A program made the translations under genes and the position numbers. From assembly GCF_003201195.1 (NCBI RefSeq), contig NZ_QICQ01000005.1, forward strand, positions 1-64,000: a stretch of 64,000 bases of DNA, in the 5' to 3' direction. The DNA is from Nitrosomonas eutropha (GTDB taxonomy: Bacteria > Pseudomonadota > Gammaproteobacteria > Burkholderiales > Nitrosomonadaceae). The number at the start of each line of letters is the position of its first letter. The stretch's first letter is position 1. The notes beneath the pieces are model-generated. The model saw only the letters and a program-made list of their open reading frames with translations, ran no database searches and was not told the DNA's origin. Positions 38,777-48,348 of the stretch are shown piece by piece.

Positions 38777-41419
38777 TCATGATGCCATCCGTCGGCTGGA
38801 ATTCCCCAGTAGAGAAGGCAGAATAACAAGCGTACAGATCAGGGTAAATGCCAGCCCGACGGTAAGCAACGTGCCCATGCTGGCCGTTCCTTTATGTGGT
38901 GAAAACATGAGGCTGGCAAAATCAACCAGCGCGGTCAACGCACTGTAAAAGATAGCTCGTACCGTACTGGTATGGATCAAAATTTCGCTGCCAACCTGGT
39001 TATCCATGCTGCGATGTACCATGTGCAAGCTGCTGTCAATCCCCAGACCCAACAAAAGTGGTAGAGCAATGATATTAGCGAAGTTGAATGGTGTATCCAG
39101 CAAGACAGTAAAAATGCCGATAAATATGCTGGATAACAACAGTGGAATCAATACCAGTACGGTATATTTTATGCTGCGCAGCATGAGCAGAAGCGCAATT
39201 ACCACCCCCACAAAAGTCAGTGAGAATGCCTGAATAAATGCATCGATTACCGCATTGCCTGCTTCCAGACTGATTACAGGTATCCCGGTTACATGCGGTG
39301 CCACTTGCTGCACCGATCTGACAAAACGGCGCAATGACTCATTATCACCAATATCATCAGACGGATATACGGCAACAAGATATTCCCCTGTATGACTGTG
39401 CCAGCGACTGGCCAGTGGCACGGGCAGCTCCTGTTCACCGAAAGGAGTAGCTTCAATCAGATTGTATAAACGCTGAAGCGCAACAGACAGTGTGGACAGC
39501 AGGTTTTCTTCCAGCAACTGTAGTAATTTATCCTGCTCATCCGGATCTGCCTTGTTTAGCCGGTGAAGCAACGATCCCACTGAATTCCTGAGTGCCAATG
39601 CAGAAGCTAAAATGGAGGAATCTGGATAACCCACAGTAAAACGTTCTAACGTAGCATGCAGAGAGGCGAGCACCTGCTGTTGTTGTGATGCTGTTTGCTT
39701 AACCGCGGATGGCGTTGTCATTGACAGTTCCGGGCCGATGATAAGTGACATTTCTTCAATTGCAGCCAGCTTTTCTTCCTGCTCGGATGGCACAAAATCC
39801 TTAATTGAAACCACTTTACTTACTTCTGGCAGTTTGCTCAGATTTTCTTTCAACTGTTGAATTTCATTGCGATCTTCAGTTAGCACAACCGCATACCACG
39901 GTGAATGATCGGGTGATGCCAGCAATTCCCGGAAAGTCTGAACAGCCTCCCCCTTTGGATCCTGCATATTGAGCAGGTTATAGTCAAACCTGATTTGTGG
40001 CCACAATACTGCTGCCAACAACAACACTAAACAAACAAAAATGTGTGTCAATTTTCGCCACTTCAGCGAAACCTCAAGTACTTTACCCAACATTTTCCTG
40101 CCGTTGGGTTTAACAGCTGATTGCCCCGATAAATAGCGCAGCAGTGCCGATCCGACAATAAAAGTAACCACCAGACTGATCAGCATGCCCGTACCTGAGA
40201 TAATCCCAAGCTCTGCCACTCCGCTGTAACTGGTGGGGATGAATGCATAAAAGCCAATGGCATTTGCAACCGTACAGGCAGTCAGCGCAACCCCGGCTTC
40301 GCCACCCGCCCGATATACAGCGGTTTTTGTGAGCAAACCACTTTCTTGCATTTCCCGATAACGAAGCAGAAAGTGAATAGCAAAATCTGCCCCCAGGCCG
40401 ATATACAACACCGCAAAAGCAATGGAAATCACATTCAGCTGACCAATAGCAACCGTTGCGAACGCGGCTGTCAGCACTAAACCCGCCACCAGACAAATCA
40501 GTACAGCTATAGTCATACCAACCGTATACATAGCCGAATAAAGTACTGCACCCACCATGATGAATGTAACGACCCCGGCAATTTCCATCCCATCCAGCGA
40601 GCTCTTGAGTTCCTCATCAGCCAACGCCATGTCCCCGGTAATACGCAACTGAATTGGCCCGTCGTCGGTCAAACCTGCTTCTTCTGCGGCTGCGCGCACC
40701 GCCATAACAGGTTGCTTGCTCGGAAGCAGCTCTGAATAGTCCGGGATGGGTTTGACAATAATTATTTCCTGATAACTAGCCTTTAACGGTTCGCCACGAA
40801 ATAATGTCTGCCATGATAGGGGGCGCGATTTGCCAGTAAGCTGTGCATCGATAGTCTCGCTCACTCCCTGGAAAACCGACTCCAACTCCAGGTGCTGGCC
40901 TTTGTTTAATTCATCAGTCGCTTGCGTGAGTAGCGTGATAAATGTGTGCAGTGTGGGGTTCCGGGTAATTTGCGCAATCAGCGGCTGAGCTTCAGCCAAA
41001 TGATCCGTGATGCGTTCCAGTTGAGGAATATCTTCATAGAGCAATCCGTTACGCCCAAAAAAATCTTCTACGCCTGGCGCATAAACATCGGAAAAATTTT
41101 TGTTATCTTTTTTCAGGAGTGCTACCAGCCGGTGTGCTGTGGAATAAGCCTGCTCGGGGGTAGGAGCACTGAGTACCAACAACAGAATATTCGTGTCCTG
41201 AGGAAAAGCCTGGTCGTACTTTTCACTGTTGATACGAAACGGCAAATGCTCAGAAAGCATATCCGTTGTATCAGTATTCATGCCAAGATTACGAGTGGTA
41301 TATACCGCGCTTATCGCAACAAAAATAAATGAGATTAATAAAACCCAGAGAGCATGGCGATAGCAGAAGCTGGTACAAGAGGCAAAGATCTTATAGGTTC
41401 TACTATGTGAAGATTCCAT
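38777..41419 (-). CDS. hpnN: Hopanoid transporter HpnN (RND/MMPL superfamily)
   Basis: 880 residues. The pattern of an RND exporter is clear: a membrane helix at about 22-42, a large periplasmic loop, five helices near 285-440 (GLGADFAIHFLLRYREMQ), a second single helix near 460, a second periplasmic loop, and five more helices near 745-870 (LLLGLGIDSSLHMVHRSMDN). HpnN moves hopanoids from the inner to the outer membrane. No hpn or shc biosynthesis gene lies nearby in this window. The long loops fit a lipid shuttle. Confidence 0.85.
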   Translation of the reverse strand: MESSHSRTYKIFASCTSFCYRHALWVLLISFIFVAISAVYTTRNLGMNTDTTDMLSEHLPFRINSEKYDQAFPQDTNILLLVLSAPTPEQAYSTAHRLVALLKKDNKNFSDVYAPGVEDFFGRNGLLYEDIPQLERITDHLAEAQPLIAQITRNPTLHTFITLLTQATDELNKGQHLELESVFQGVSETIDAQLTGKSRPLSWQTLFRGEPLKASYQEIIIVKPIPDYSELLPSKQPVMAVRAAAEEAGLTDDGPIQLRITGDMALADEELKSSLDGMEIAGVVTFIMVGAVLYSAMYTVGMTIAVLICLVAGLVLTAAFATVAIGQLNVISIAFAVLYIGLGADFAIHFLLRYREMQESGLLTKTAVYRAGGEAGVALTACTVANAIGFYAFIPTSYSGVAELGIISGTGMLISLVVTFIVGSALLRYLSGQSAVKPNGRKMLGKVLEVSLKWRKLTHIFVCLVLLLAAVLWPQIRFDYNLLNMQDPKGEAVQTFRELLASPDHSPWYAVVLTEDRNEIQQLKENLSKLPEVSKVVSIKDFVPSEQEEKLAAIEEMSLIIGPELSMTTPSAVKQTASQQQQVLASLHATLERFTVGYPDSSILASALALRNSVGSLLHRLNKADPDEQDKLLQLLEENLLSTLSVALQRLYNLIEATPFGEQELPVPLASRWHSHTGEYLVAVYPSDDIGDNESLRRFVRSVQQVAPHVTGIPVISLEAGNAVIDAFIQAFSLTFVGVVIALLLMLRSIKYTVLVLIPLLLSSIFIGIFTVLLDTPFNFANIIALPLLLGLGIDSSLHMVHRSMDNQVGSEILIHTSTVRAIFYSALTALVDFASLMFSPHKGTASMGTLLTVGLAFTLICTLVILPSLLGNSSRRMAS

Positions 41420-41538
41420 TATTTTCCGCTATTGCTCCAAATCAAATGCTGCATTTCATATCTTTCATACCGGGCGGTATTTTAGTGCAGTTTTGATAAA
41501 CATACAGATTGATCCTGTCTTTTATCGGGGTTCAAAGT

Positions 41539-41559
41539 GAATATTGAATATTGAATATT
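41539..41559. repeat. Three tandem GAATATT heptamers
   Basis: GAATATT occurs three times in a row at 41539-41559 just beside the IS5-family remains. It could be a slippage tract or a former target-site region. No function is evident. Confidence 0.6.
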
Positions 41560-41632
41560 GATAAGATGGATAGCAAATATTCAGTGGAAAAATATTTTCA
41601 GGAAAATGTGAGCCACATCCCAGACATCGTGG

Positions 41633-42180
41633 TCACGAGACACCCGCCCAGAGGGTGATACATCTAATTTGTACGGCGGCAAGGAAAGAAGAGGTGTTTT
41701 TGGCGTACCTTGTGGCAACGCCACTCCATCTTTTGAAATGAAGGAAAGCATTTTCGACAAGATGCCTCAGTTCATACAGCGCTTTATCATTAGACGTTTT
41801 TATCTTTCGATCCTTTTTGGGCGGGATAACAATTTCCATCTTCTGTTTTTTCGCCAGATCAATGATTGCATTACTATCATAGCCACGATCTGCCAACAGG
41901 TAATCTGCACCAACTTCTTCAATCAGGTACCTAACTTGCGTGCAATCAGTAGTGACACCTGGTGTAACAAGGATTTTGACCAGCATACCATGCGCATCCA
42001 CGGCCAGATATATTTTGGTGTTGAGTCCCTTTTTGTCCAGCTCATATCCTGCCACCTCTGGCTCCGCTGGCATGTGGATGAACTTTACAGTGGCTAGCAT
42101 CAATCATCAGCTATTCATAATCCAGATCATCCATCAGAATTTCCAGCAATTTTTCCCAAATATCTTCGTCACGCAACAGT
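41633..42180 (-). pseudogene. IS5-family transposase, broken by a stop and a frameshift
   Basis: Minus-strand frames together give an IS5-type (ISL2-group-like) transposase. The upstream part reads RDEDIWEKLLEILMDDLDYE then TAG (complement of 42111-42113), continues MIDASHCKVHPHASGARGGR, and needs a frame change near 42040-42060 to join KKGLNTKIYLAVDAHGMLVK, LLADRGYDSNAIID and VENAFLHFKRWSGVATRY. The first catalytic Asp (in IDASH), second Asp (in ADRGYD) and Glu (in LVENAF) are present, but the gene cannot make a full protein. No N-terminus is found, so the element is also truncated. Confidence 0.8.
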
Positions 42181-42238
42181 TTTGATGAAATTGAGGAGTT
42201 CACACATACCGATATTCAGGCTGAAGTATTTGTACAGG

Positions 42239-42262
42239 GAGCCCCAAATAAATTTGGAGCTC
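42239..42262. terminator. Hairpin between the IS relic and the PD40 gene
   Basis: GAGCCCCAAA and TTTGGAGCTC form a 10-bp stem with one G-T type mismatch over a 4-base loop near 42239-42262. It is placed after the minus-strand PD40 gene that ends at 42313 and may end that transcript, though no good T-run follows on either strand. Confidence 0.4.
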
Positions 42263-42312
42263 TCTGTATTATTGAAAAGTGGCCCGCTTGGAAAAACCAG
42301 AGGCAAGCTTGT

Positions 42313-43353
42313 TTAGCCGTTGCTGTTGATAAGTAAATTGGGTGGAGGTCCCATCGGCTCGAATGTTTTTAACAAAGGAATATCTTCTTTGCTTATCCAG
42401 TGGATATCCGTATCAAACGTACCTTGTGGTCCCCAGCTACCGGTAAACTTCTTGCCATCGGGCGTAAAAGTCCAGCACATTTCTTCTCCCGAGGTATTGA
42501 TAACATCACCAAGATTGACCGGCTCTTGCCACTCACCCTTTTCATCCTGATGAGCAATCCACATATCATGCCCGCCCCGCGAACCCAGATTTGTCCGCAT
42601 ACTGGTAAGAACCAGACTTTTGCCATCTTTTGACAAGCCAGTCCAGTGCATGTGGTCGCGCTGCGGAGAATTTATTTTCGATCCCAAGCTTACCGGCTTT
42701 TGCCATACACCATCTTTTTTCTCAACTTTCCAGATATCACTCTCCTGAGTTACCCCAGGCTGGCTGTAGTTAAAATAAATTAGACTATCAGAGGCAATAA
42801 TCGGGCAGTGTTCTTCGCCAGTTGATGTATTGATACTGGGAAGCTCCGGCACATCATTCCAGTTTTTGGGTGCTTGCCATACGCCGTTCACTCTCTGAAC
42901 AACATAAAGATCCCCCGACAACAGGTTGTCCGGCTCATATCTCGTAAAATAAATAACATTTCCGTCATCTGAAAGACTTGGCTCTAACTCCCAGGCTGTA
43001 GTATTGATATTAGGGCCTACAGTCGGATCAATATCGGGGCCAAGATGAACAGGTTCCTGCCATATACCATCTATATTATGAGACATCCATATATCAAAGT
43101 TATAGGCACTGCCCGGTGATTTGATACTACCTTCGCGCGTTGAAACGAAAATAGCTGTTTTGCCATCCGCACTGTAGGTTATCTCTATTTCAGTACCGGG
43201 CGAGTTAATAGGAGCCCCCATACTTTTTGATGCGGCTGGTGGCTCAGCTACACCTTCTGCTCCATGCATACCAGGCATGGCATAAGCCAGATTGCTGGCC
43301 AGCATTAGAATCGGTAGTGTGGAACAAAGTTTTATAACAGAGTTATCTCTCAT
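42313..43353 (-). CDS. Exported PD40/TolB-like beta-propeller protein
   Basis: 346 residues from ATG 43351-43353, behind the Shine-Dalgarno sequence GGAGAGGAGA. A signal peptide of about 23 residues ends SNLAYAMPG. The mature protein has repeated blades of the PD40 (WD40-like) kind, seen in EIEITYSADGKTAIFVSTRE, PSLSDDGNVIYFTR, DSLIYFNYSQPG and GLSKDGKSLVLTSMRT, each with the SxDG-like turn. Repeats of the type GVWQxPVNLG recur between blades. Such propellers scaffold protein interactions in the periplasm. The partner and function are unknown. Confidence 0.75.
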   Translation of the reverse strand: MRDNSVIKLCSTLPILMLASNLAYAMPGMHGAEGVAEPPAASKSMGAPINSPGTEIEITYSADGKTAIFVSTREGSIKSPGSAYNFDIWMSHNIDGIWQEPVHLGPDIDPTVGPNINTTAWELEPSLSDDGNVIYFTRYEPDNLLSGDLYVVQRVNGVWQAPKNWNDVPELPSINTSTGEEHCPIIASDSLIYFNYSQPGVTQESDIWKVEKKDGVWQKPVSLGSKINSPQRDHMHWTGLSKDGKSLVLTSMRTNLGSRGGHDMWIAHQDEKGEWQEPVNLGDVINTSGEEMCWTFTPDGKKFTGSWGPQGTFDTDIHWISKEDIPLLKTFEPMGPPPNLLINSNG

Positions 43354-43689
43354 TCTGCTTCTCCTCTCCGGACAAAAGTAAACCAATCGTTCTCTTTTTG
43401 AGATTAGGAGGGTATATGATGAATTACTGGAGTGTCAAGATAAAGAAATAGAACCGCTGTTCGCTCTATTTCTCCTCTTCAGATTAACACGCTAAACTTG
43501 CCAATATTATTTGAGAATACTTCTAAAGTTGGTTTTTTTAGGCAAAACAAGGCAGTGCACGGTAAGCACTGCCTTGAGTAACATCTCGTTGCTGAACTTC
43601 GCGCACCTTGTGCTTTCACTCTATACAACCGGATTTTAAAAACACTGTTAGACAAATTTATAGTGTGCGCACAACCAATCCTCGATATC
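43354..43689. other. Intergenic region between the PD40 gene and htpG
   Basis: 336 bases holding the htpG terminator (43549-43575). Near 43624-43636 lies ACAACCGGATTTT, a 13-base match to the 122-bp element at 4691-4812, perhaps a remnant of a related insertion. No gene is visible. Confidence 0.45.
43549..43575 (-). terminator. Terminator after htpG
   Basis: AAGGCAGTGC (43549-43558) pairs with GCACTGCCTT (43566-43575) across a 7-base loop. On the minus strand it runs into GTTTTG. It is 115 bases after the htpG stop. Confidence 0.6.
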
Positions 43690-45612
43690 TTATTTTCCGC
43701 TTAAAATATTTTGCAGCAGCAAATCATTCAATCGTCTGACGAAACTAGCTGGATCTTCGAGCTGCCCCCCTTCGGCCAGCAATGCCTGATCAAACAAAAT
43801 ATGGCTCCAGTCAGCAAATTTGGCTTCTTCATATTTCAGGCGCTGAACCATGGGATGATGCGGGTTGATTTCCAGAAACGGTTTACTATCCGGAACTTTC
43901 TGACCAGCAGATTTCAGTAGTCGTCCGAGATTACCACTCATATCGTGTGTATCAGCTACCAAACAGGCTGGCGATTCCGTCAAACGGTAGGTAATGCGGA
44001 CATCCTTGACTAGCTCACCCAGCACTTCCTTCATTTTTGCTGTTAATTCCTGAAAATCTCCTGCTTCCTTTTCATGCTCTTGCTTTTCTACTTCATCTTC
44101 CAGCTTGCCTAGATCCAGATCACCTTTGGCAATAGATTGTAAAGATTTACCCGCATACTCATTTAGATTGGCTGTCAGCCATTCATCAATACGATCATGC
44201 AACAACAGAACCTCGATCCCTTTTTTACGGAATATTTCCAGATGTGGGCTGCTTTGGGCTGCCTTCAGACCATCTGCAGTAATGTAGTAAATTTTTTCCT
44301 GTTCTGGTTTCATCCGGGCGATGTAATCATCCAGCGAGACCGTCTGCTCTTCTTGTTCATCATGTGTTGAAGTAAATCTCAGCAATTTAGCGATACGTTC
44401 ACGGTTGCTGTAATCTTCCGCAACTCCTTCTTTCAGTACCTGGCCAAATTCACGCCAGAAGATTTTAAATTTTTCCTGATCCTCGCTCTTATCACTCGTT
44501 GCAAGATCTTCAATCAACCCCAGTACTTTTTTCACCGAGCCGGCACGAATGCTGTCAATATCTTTCGATTCTTGCAGGATTTCACGGGAAACATTCAATG
44601 GTAAATCGTTTGAATCAATAATGCCGCGAACGAAACGCAAGTACCCTGGCAACAATTTCTCCGCATCATCCATGATAAACACACGTTTGATATAGAGTTT
44701 GAGGCCATGACGATGCTCGCGATCAAACAGGTCAAACGGCGCATGGGCGGGAATATATAACAACTGAATATACTCCTGCTTACCTTCAACTCTGGCATGT
44801 ACATGAGCAAGCGGCGGCTCGAAATCATGCGCTACATGTTTATAAAATTCATCGTACTGTTCTTGCGTAATCTCATTTTTAGGCCGTGCCCAGATTGCAC
44901 TGGCCTGATTGACTGTTTCTTCTTCATCACTTATTTTGTATGCCTTGCTCTCGTCATCCCATACCTCCTTCTTCATAATGATAGGAAGCGTGATGTGATC
45001 TGAATACTTGCGGATGATAGAACGCAGCTGAAAGCTGCTTAACAGCTCATCCTCGTCTTCACGCAGATGCAAAACAACCTCTGTACCCCGATCCCTTTTT
45101 TCCACGGTTTCCAGCGTGTATTCACCCTCACCACTGGATTCCCAGCGCACTCCATGCTCAGTAGTCAGGCCTGCACGGCGAGTAGTCAACGTTACTTTGT
45201 CCGCAACAATAAATGCCGAATAAAAACCTACGCCAAACTGTCCAATTAGGTTGGCATCCCTAGCTTGGTCACCTGTCAGCGAATCAATAAATTCCCGTGT
45301 ACCAGATTTGGCAATAGTACCAATATTATCAATCACTTCCTGTCTGGACATACCGATACCATTATCGCTGATCGTGATAGTACGCGCCTCTTTATCGTAA
45401 GCAATACGGATTTTAAGATCCGGATCGGATTCATATAATGCCGTATCGGATAATCCTTCAAACCTCAGTTTGTCTGCGGCATCCGAAGCATTCGAAATCA
45501 ACTCCCGTAGAAAAATTTCCTTATTACTGTAAAGGGAATGAATCATCAACCTCAAAAGCTGTTTCGCTTCAGCCTGAAAATTCAAGTGTTCGACGTTTTC
45601 TGCAGTTTGCAT
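43690..45612 (-). CDS. htpG: Chaperone protein HtpG (Hsp90)
   Basis: 640 residues, full length for bacterial Hsp90. The N-terminal GHKL ATP-binding domain has [21 protein letters not shown] and [11 protein letters not shown]; the middle domain has the catalytic-loop [14 protein letters not shown] with Arg; the C-terminal dimerisation domain follows. HtpG remodels proteins with DnaK. A sigma-32-like promoter (45640-45668) and a strong Shine-Dalgarno sequence (AAGGAGGAAAGT) precede it, as expected of a heat-shock gene. A hairpin lies downstream. Confidence 0.97.
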   Translation of the reverse strand: MQTAENVEHLNFQAEAKQLLRLMIHSLYSNKEIFLRELISNASDAADKLRFEGLSDTALYESDPDLKIRIAYDKEARTITISDNGIGMSRQEVIDNIGTIAKSGTREFIDSLTGDQARDANLIGQFGVGFYSAFIVADKVTLTTRRAGLTTEHGVRWESSGEGEYTLETVEKRDRGTEVVLHLREDEDELLSSFQLRSIIRKYSDHITLPIIMKKEVWDDESKAYKISDEEETVNQASAIWARPKNEITQEQYDEFYKHVAHDFEPPLAHVHARVEGKQEYIQLLYIPAHAPFDLFDREHRHGLKLYIKRVFIMDDAEKLLPGYLRFVRGIIDSNDLPLNVSREILQESKDIDSIRAGSVKKVLGLIEDLATSDKSEDQEKFKIFWREFGQVLKEGVAEDYSNRERIAKLLRFTSTHDEQEEQTVSLDDYIARMKPEQEKIYYITADGLKAAQSSPHLEIFRKKGIEVLLLHDRIDEWLTANLNEYAGKSLQSIAKGDLDLGKLEDEVEKQEHEKEAGDFQELTAKMKEVLGELVKDVRITYRLTESPACLVADTHDMSGNLGRLLKSAGQKVPDSKPFLEINPHHPMVQRLKYEEAKFADWSHILFDQALLAEGGQLEDPASFVRRLNDLLLQNILSGK

Positions 45613-45639
45613 ACTTTCCTCCTTAAAAAATGCGCTAAC

Positions 45640-45668
45640 ATTGTGGGATCAGGTTTCCCGATTTCAAG
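45640..45668 (-). promoter_or_regulatory. Sigma-32-like heat-shock promoter for htpG
   Basis: On the minus strand a perfect -35 CTTGAAA (complement of 45662-45668) is followed by a 14-base spacer and CCCACAAT (complement of 45640-45647), which resembles the CCCCATnT -10 only in part. It is 28 bases upstream of the htpG start. The element also lies in the leader of the divergent gene at 45719. Confidence 0.65.
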
Positions 45669-45718
45669 TTACTTCAATCTCGAAACCTCTATTTCTTAAT
45701 TTTTACTTGTTCGATTGT

Positions 45719-46819
45719 ATGAAATTCTTATCTTTTGTTTTTTCGGCATCGCTATGTGCAGTCACCTTCCAAGTTAATGCTCAAGAATTAGAGCTTCCAC
45801 TTGATAAAATCAAGCTACCCTCCGGGTTTTCAATCAGTATTTGGGCACATGTACCGGATGCACAAGCCATGACATTAGGCGATAAAGGAACAGTATTCGT
45901 AGGTTCCAAATCGGCAGGTAATATCTATGCCATCACAGAAAACGAGGGAAAACGCCAAGTCCGCATTATTGCCAGCAAGCTCAAAATGCCCTCCGGAGTA
46001 GCGTTTCATGACGGTGCTTTATACGTATCATCGGTTAACAGAATCCTGCGTTTTGATGACATTGAAAATACGCTCGATCACCCAGCACCACCGCACATTA
46101 TAACGACTGATTACCCTAAAGAAACCTATCACGGTTGGAGAAACATAGCGTTTGGTCCGGATGATTGGCTGTACGTTTCTGTTGGCTCGCCTTGCAATAT
46201 CTGCGAAACGGATCTGGATCGTTTTGCTCTAATTTCACGCATAAAACCGGATGGTACAAACTATGAAGTATTCGCGAAAGGGGTACGTAACACGGAAGGA
46301 TTTGACTGGCATCCCATCACAAAGGAATTGTGGTTCACCGATATCAGTCGGGCGTGGATGGGAGATAATCTTCCGCCAGATGAGTTGAATCATGCTCCAG
46401 AGAAAGGAATGCATTTCGGTTTCCCTTACTGCCATGGTCAAGAAGTAGCTGATCCCAAACTTGGGGCAAAACATGACTGCAATAAGTTTACTCCTCCTGC
46501 CGCTGAACTTGATCCTCACGTCACGCCAATGGGAATGCGATTTTATACCGGCACCATGTTCCCCGTTGAATACCATGGCAACATCTTTATTGCAGAGCAT
46601 GGTTCGTGGAACCGCAGTACAAAAACAGGCTATCGTATTGAACGGGTACAGCTTGAGGCAAATAAGGTTACTAAAAAAGAATCTTTTGCGGAAGGCTGGC
46701 TGCAGGATAACGAAGCCTGGGGCAGACCGGTTGACATACTAATAACAGCGGATGGAGCGATGCTGATCACGGATGATATGGCAGGTGTGATTTATCGTAT
46801 CAGCTATAATCAGCCATAA
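45719..46819 (+). CDS. Soluble PQQ-type sugar dehydrogenase homologue, exported
   Basis: 366 residues from ATG 45719-45721. The longer frame begins upstream without support, whereas the chosen start gives a signal peptide ending FQVNAQE. The mature part is a six-bladed beta-propeller of the glucose/sorbosone dehydrogenase family (GSH/SDH domain): GWRNIAFGPDDWLYVSVGSP, EGFDWHPITKELWFTD, and FIAEHGSWNRSTKTGYRIE. Members bind PQQ and oxidise sugars or aldehydes in the periplasm. Active use of PQQ is not proven here; several cysteines (GSPCNICE) form an unusual loop. It converges with nuoN, 21 bases apart. Confidence 0.82.
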   Translation: MKFLSFVFSASLCAVTFQVNAQELELPLDKIKLPSGFSISIWAHVPDAQAMTLGDKGTVFVGSKSAGNIYAITENEGKRQVRIIASKLKMPSGVAFHDGALYVSSVNRILRFDDIENTLDHPAPPHIITTDYPKETYHGWRNIAFGPDDWLYVSVGSPCNICETDLDRFALISRIKPDGTNYEVFAKGVRNTEGFDWHPITKELWFTDISRAWMGDNLPPDELNHAPEKGMHFGFPYCHGQEVADPKLGAKHDCNKFTPPAAELDPHVTPMGMRFYTGTMFPVEYHGNIFIAEHGSWNRSTKTGYRIERVQLEANKVTKKESFAEGWLQDNEAWGRPVDILITADGAMLITDDMAGVIYRISYNQP

Positions 46820-46840
46820 CTCTCCCACCTGCCATGATTT

Positions 46841-48286
46841 TTACATGGAGTTTTGAATGGCAGACAGGCTCAAACCCATAAGTGCCTGAGGGAACATGCC
46901 CAGAAGTACTATGGCCAATCCGTTTGTGCTGATGAGTATCCTGACATCCGGTTTGAATAAAATCGGTCGAGTATCTTCCGGTGCATCAAAATATATAAAC
47001 TTGACGATACGTAAATAATAAAAGGCACCAATTAGCGCCAGTATAACTGCAACAACCACTAACCAGACATACCCTGCCTCCAGGACAGCCTGGAAAACAG
47101 CTAGTTTTGCATAGAATCCAATCATGGGGGGAACTCCCGCCATAGAAAACATTATTAACAACATCATAAATGCAAGCCACGGGCTGCGTTGATTAAGACC
47201 TTTAAAATCACTGATCTTGTCCGCCTCAAATCCTTCCCGGGAGAGCAACATAATAATTCCAAATGCACCCAGCGTCATTAATACGTAAGCAATCACATAG
47301 AACATGGCTGAGCTGTAGCCGTTTTCTCCTATCGCAATAAAACCAAGCAAAACAAATCCTATGTGCGAAATTGTTGAATAAGCCAGCATCCGCTTAATAT
47401 TTAGCTGAGCTATCGCTACAAAATTACCAACCGCCATCGAGGCCACTGACAGCAAGACCAGCATTCCCTGCCAATCAGTAGCCAGCTCTCCCAGGCCCTC
47501 CACCAGCAATCTCATAACAAAACCAAAAGCCGCCAGCTTAGGTGCTGACCCGATAAATAATGTTACTGCAGTAGGCGCTCCTTCATAAACATCTGGAGCC
47601 CACATATGAAATGGTACTGCGCTGAGTTTAAAGCTGATACCGGCAACAACGAAAACCAGACCGATGATAAAGATGTCATGATCTGCCGTACCTTGTTGGA
47701 TGCTCTTCGTTAATTCCGAAATATGCAATGTTCCAGTTGCGCCATATAGCATTGACATGCCATAAAGCAAAAACCCGGAAGCCAGTGCGCCCAGAACAAA
47801 AAATTTGATGGCAGCTTCGGTAGCAACAGCCGATTCACGTTGCAACGCTACCATGGCATAAAGCGACAGGGATAACAGTTCAATTCCCAGATAAAGGGTA
47901 ATAAGGTGGCTTGCAGAAACCATAACCATCATACCCAGTGTGGCGAACAATGTGAGACTGAAGAACTCCCCTTTCAATAGACCCCGGAGACTGATGTATG
48001 CGCGGGAATAGATCAACACAGCCGCAACAGTAGGATAAATCATCAGTTTTAGCGTATCTGACATTGCGTCACCGACAAACATGCCTGAGAAAGTATAACG
48101 AACTTCTGTGCTATATATGTCATACGTAATGAATGAACATCCGGCCAGTGTCAATAATGACAAATAAAATGACAGAAGCCGATTTTTTTCTCCTACAAAC
48201 AAGTCAGCAAGCATGATCACGCAAATCATGAACAGCAGGAAAATTTCAGGGTAAGCTGGTGTGAAGTCAGGTAACAAAAAATCCAT
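46841..48286 (-). CDS. nuoN: NADH-quinone oxidoreductase subunit N
   Basis: 481 residues and about 14 hydrophobic helices. It is one of three antiporter-like proton-pumping subunits of complex I. Conserved charged residues are visible in the [13 protein letters not shown] and AFKL-type helices ([20 protein letters not shown]). It is the last gene of nuoA-N on the minus strand, about 62 bases after nuoM. Confidence 0.96.
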   Translation of the reverse strand: MDFLLPDFTPAYPEIFLLFMICVIMLADLFVGEKNRLLSFYLSLLTLAGCSFITYDIYSTEVRYTFSGMFVGDAMSDTLKLMIYPTVAAVLIYSRAYISLRGLLKGEFFSLTLFATLGMMVMVSASHLITLYLGIELLSLSLYAMVALQRESAVATEAAIKFFVLGALASGFLLYGMSMLYGATGTLHISELTKSIQQGTADHDIFIIGLVFVVAGISFKLSAVPFHMWAPDVYEGAPTAVTLFIGSAPKLAAFGFVMRLLVEGLGELATDWQGMLVLLSVASMAVGNFVAIAQLNIKRMLAYSTISHIGFVLLGFIAIGENGYSSAMFYVIAYVLMTLGAFGIIMLLSREGFEADKISDFKGLNQRSPWLAFMMLLIMFSMAGVPPMIGFYAKLAVFQAVLEAGYVWLVVVAVILALIGAFYYLRIVKFIYFDAPEDTRPILFKPDVRILISTNGLAIVLLGMFPQALMGLSLSAIQNSM

Positions 48287-48348
48287 GAAAAATCCTTAAT
48301 TTCCGATCAGGAAAGTATTTTTATTATCCAAAAATTTAGCTAAATATC

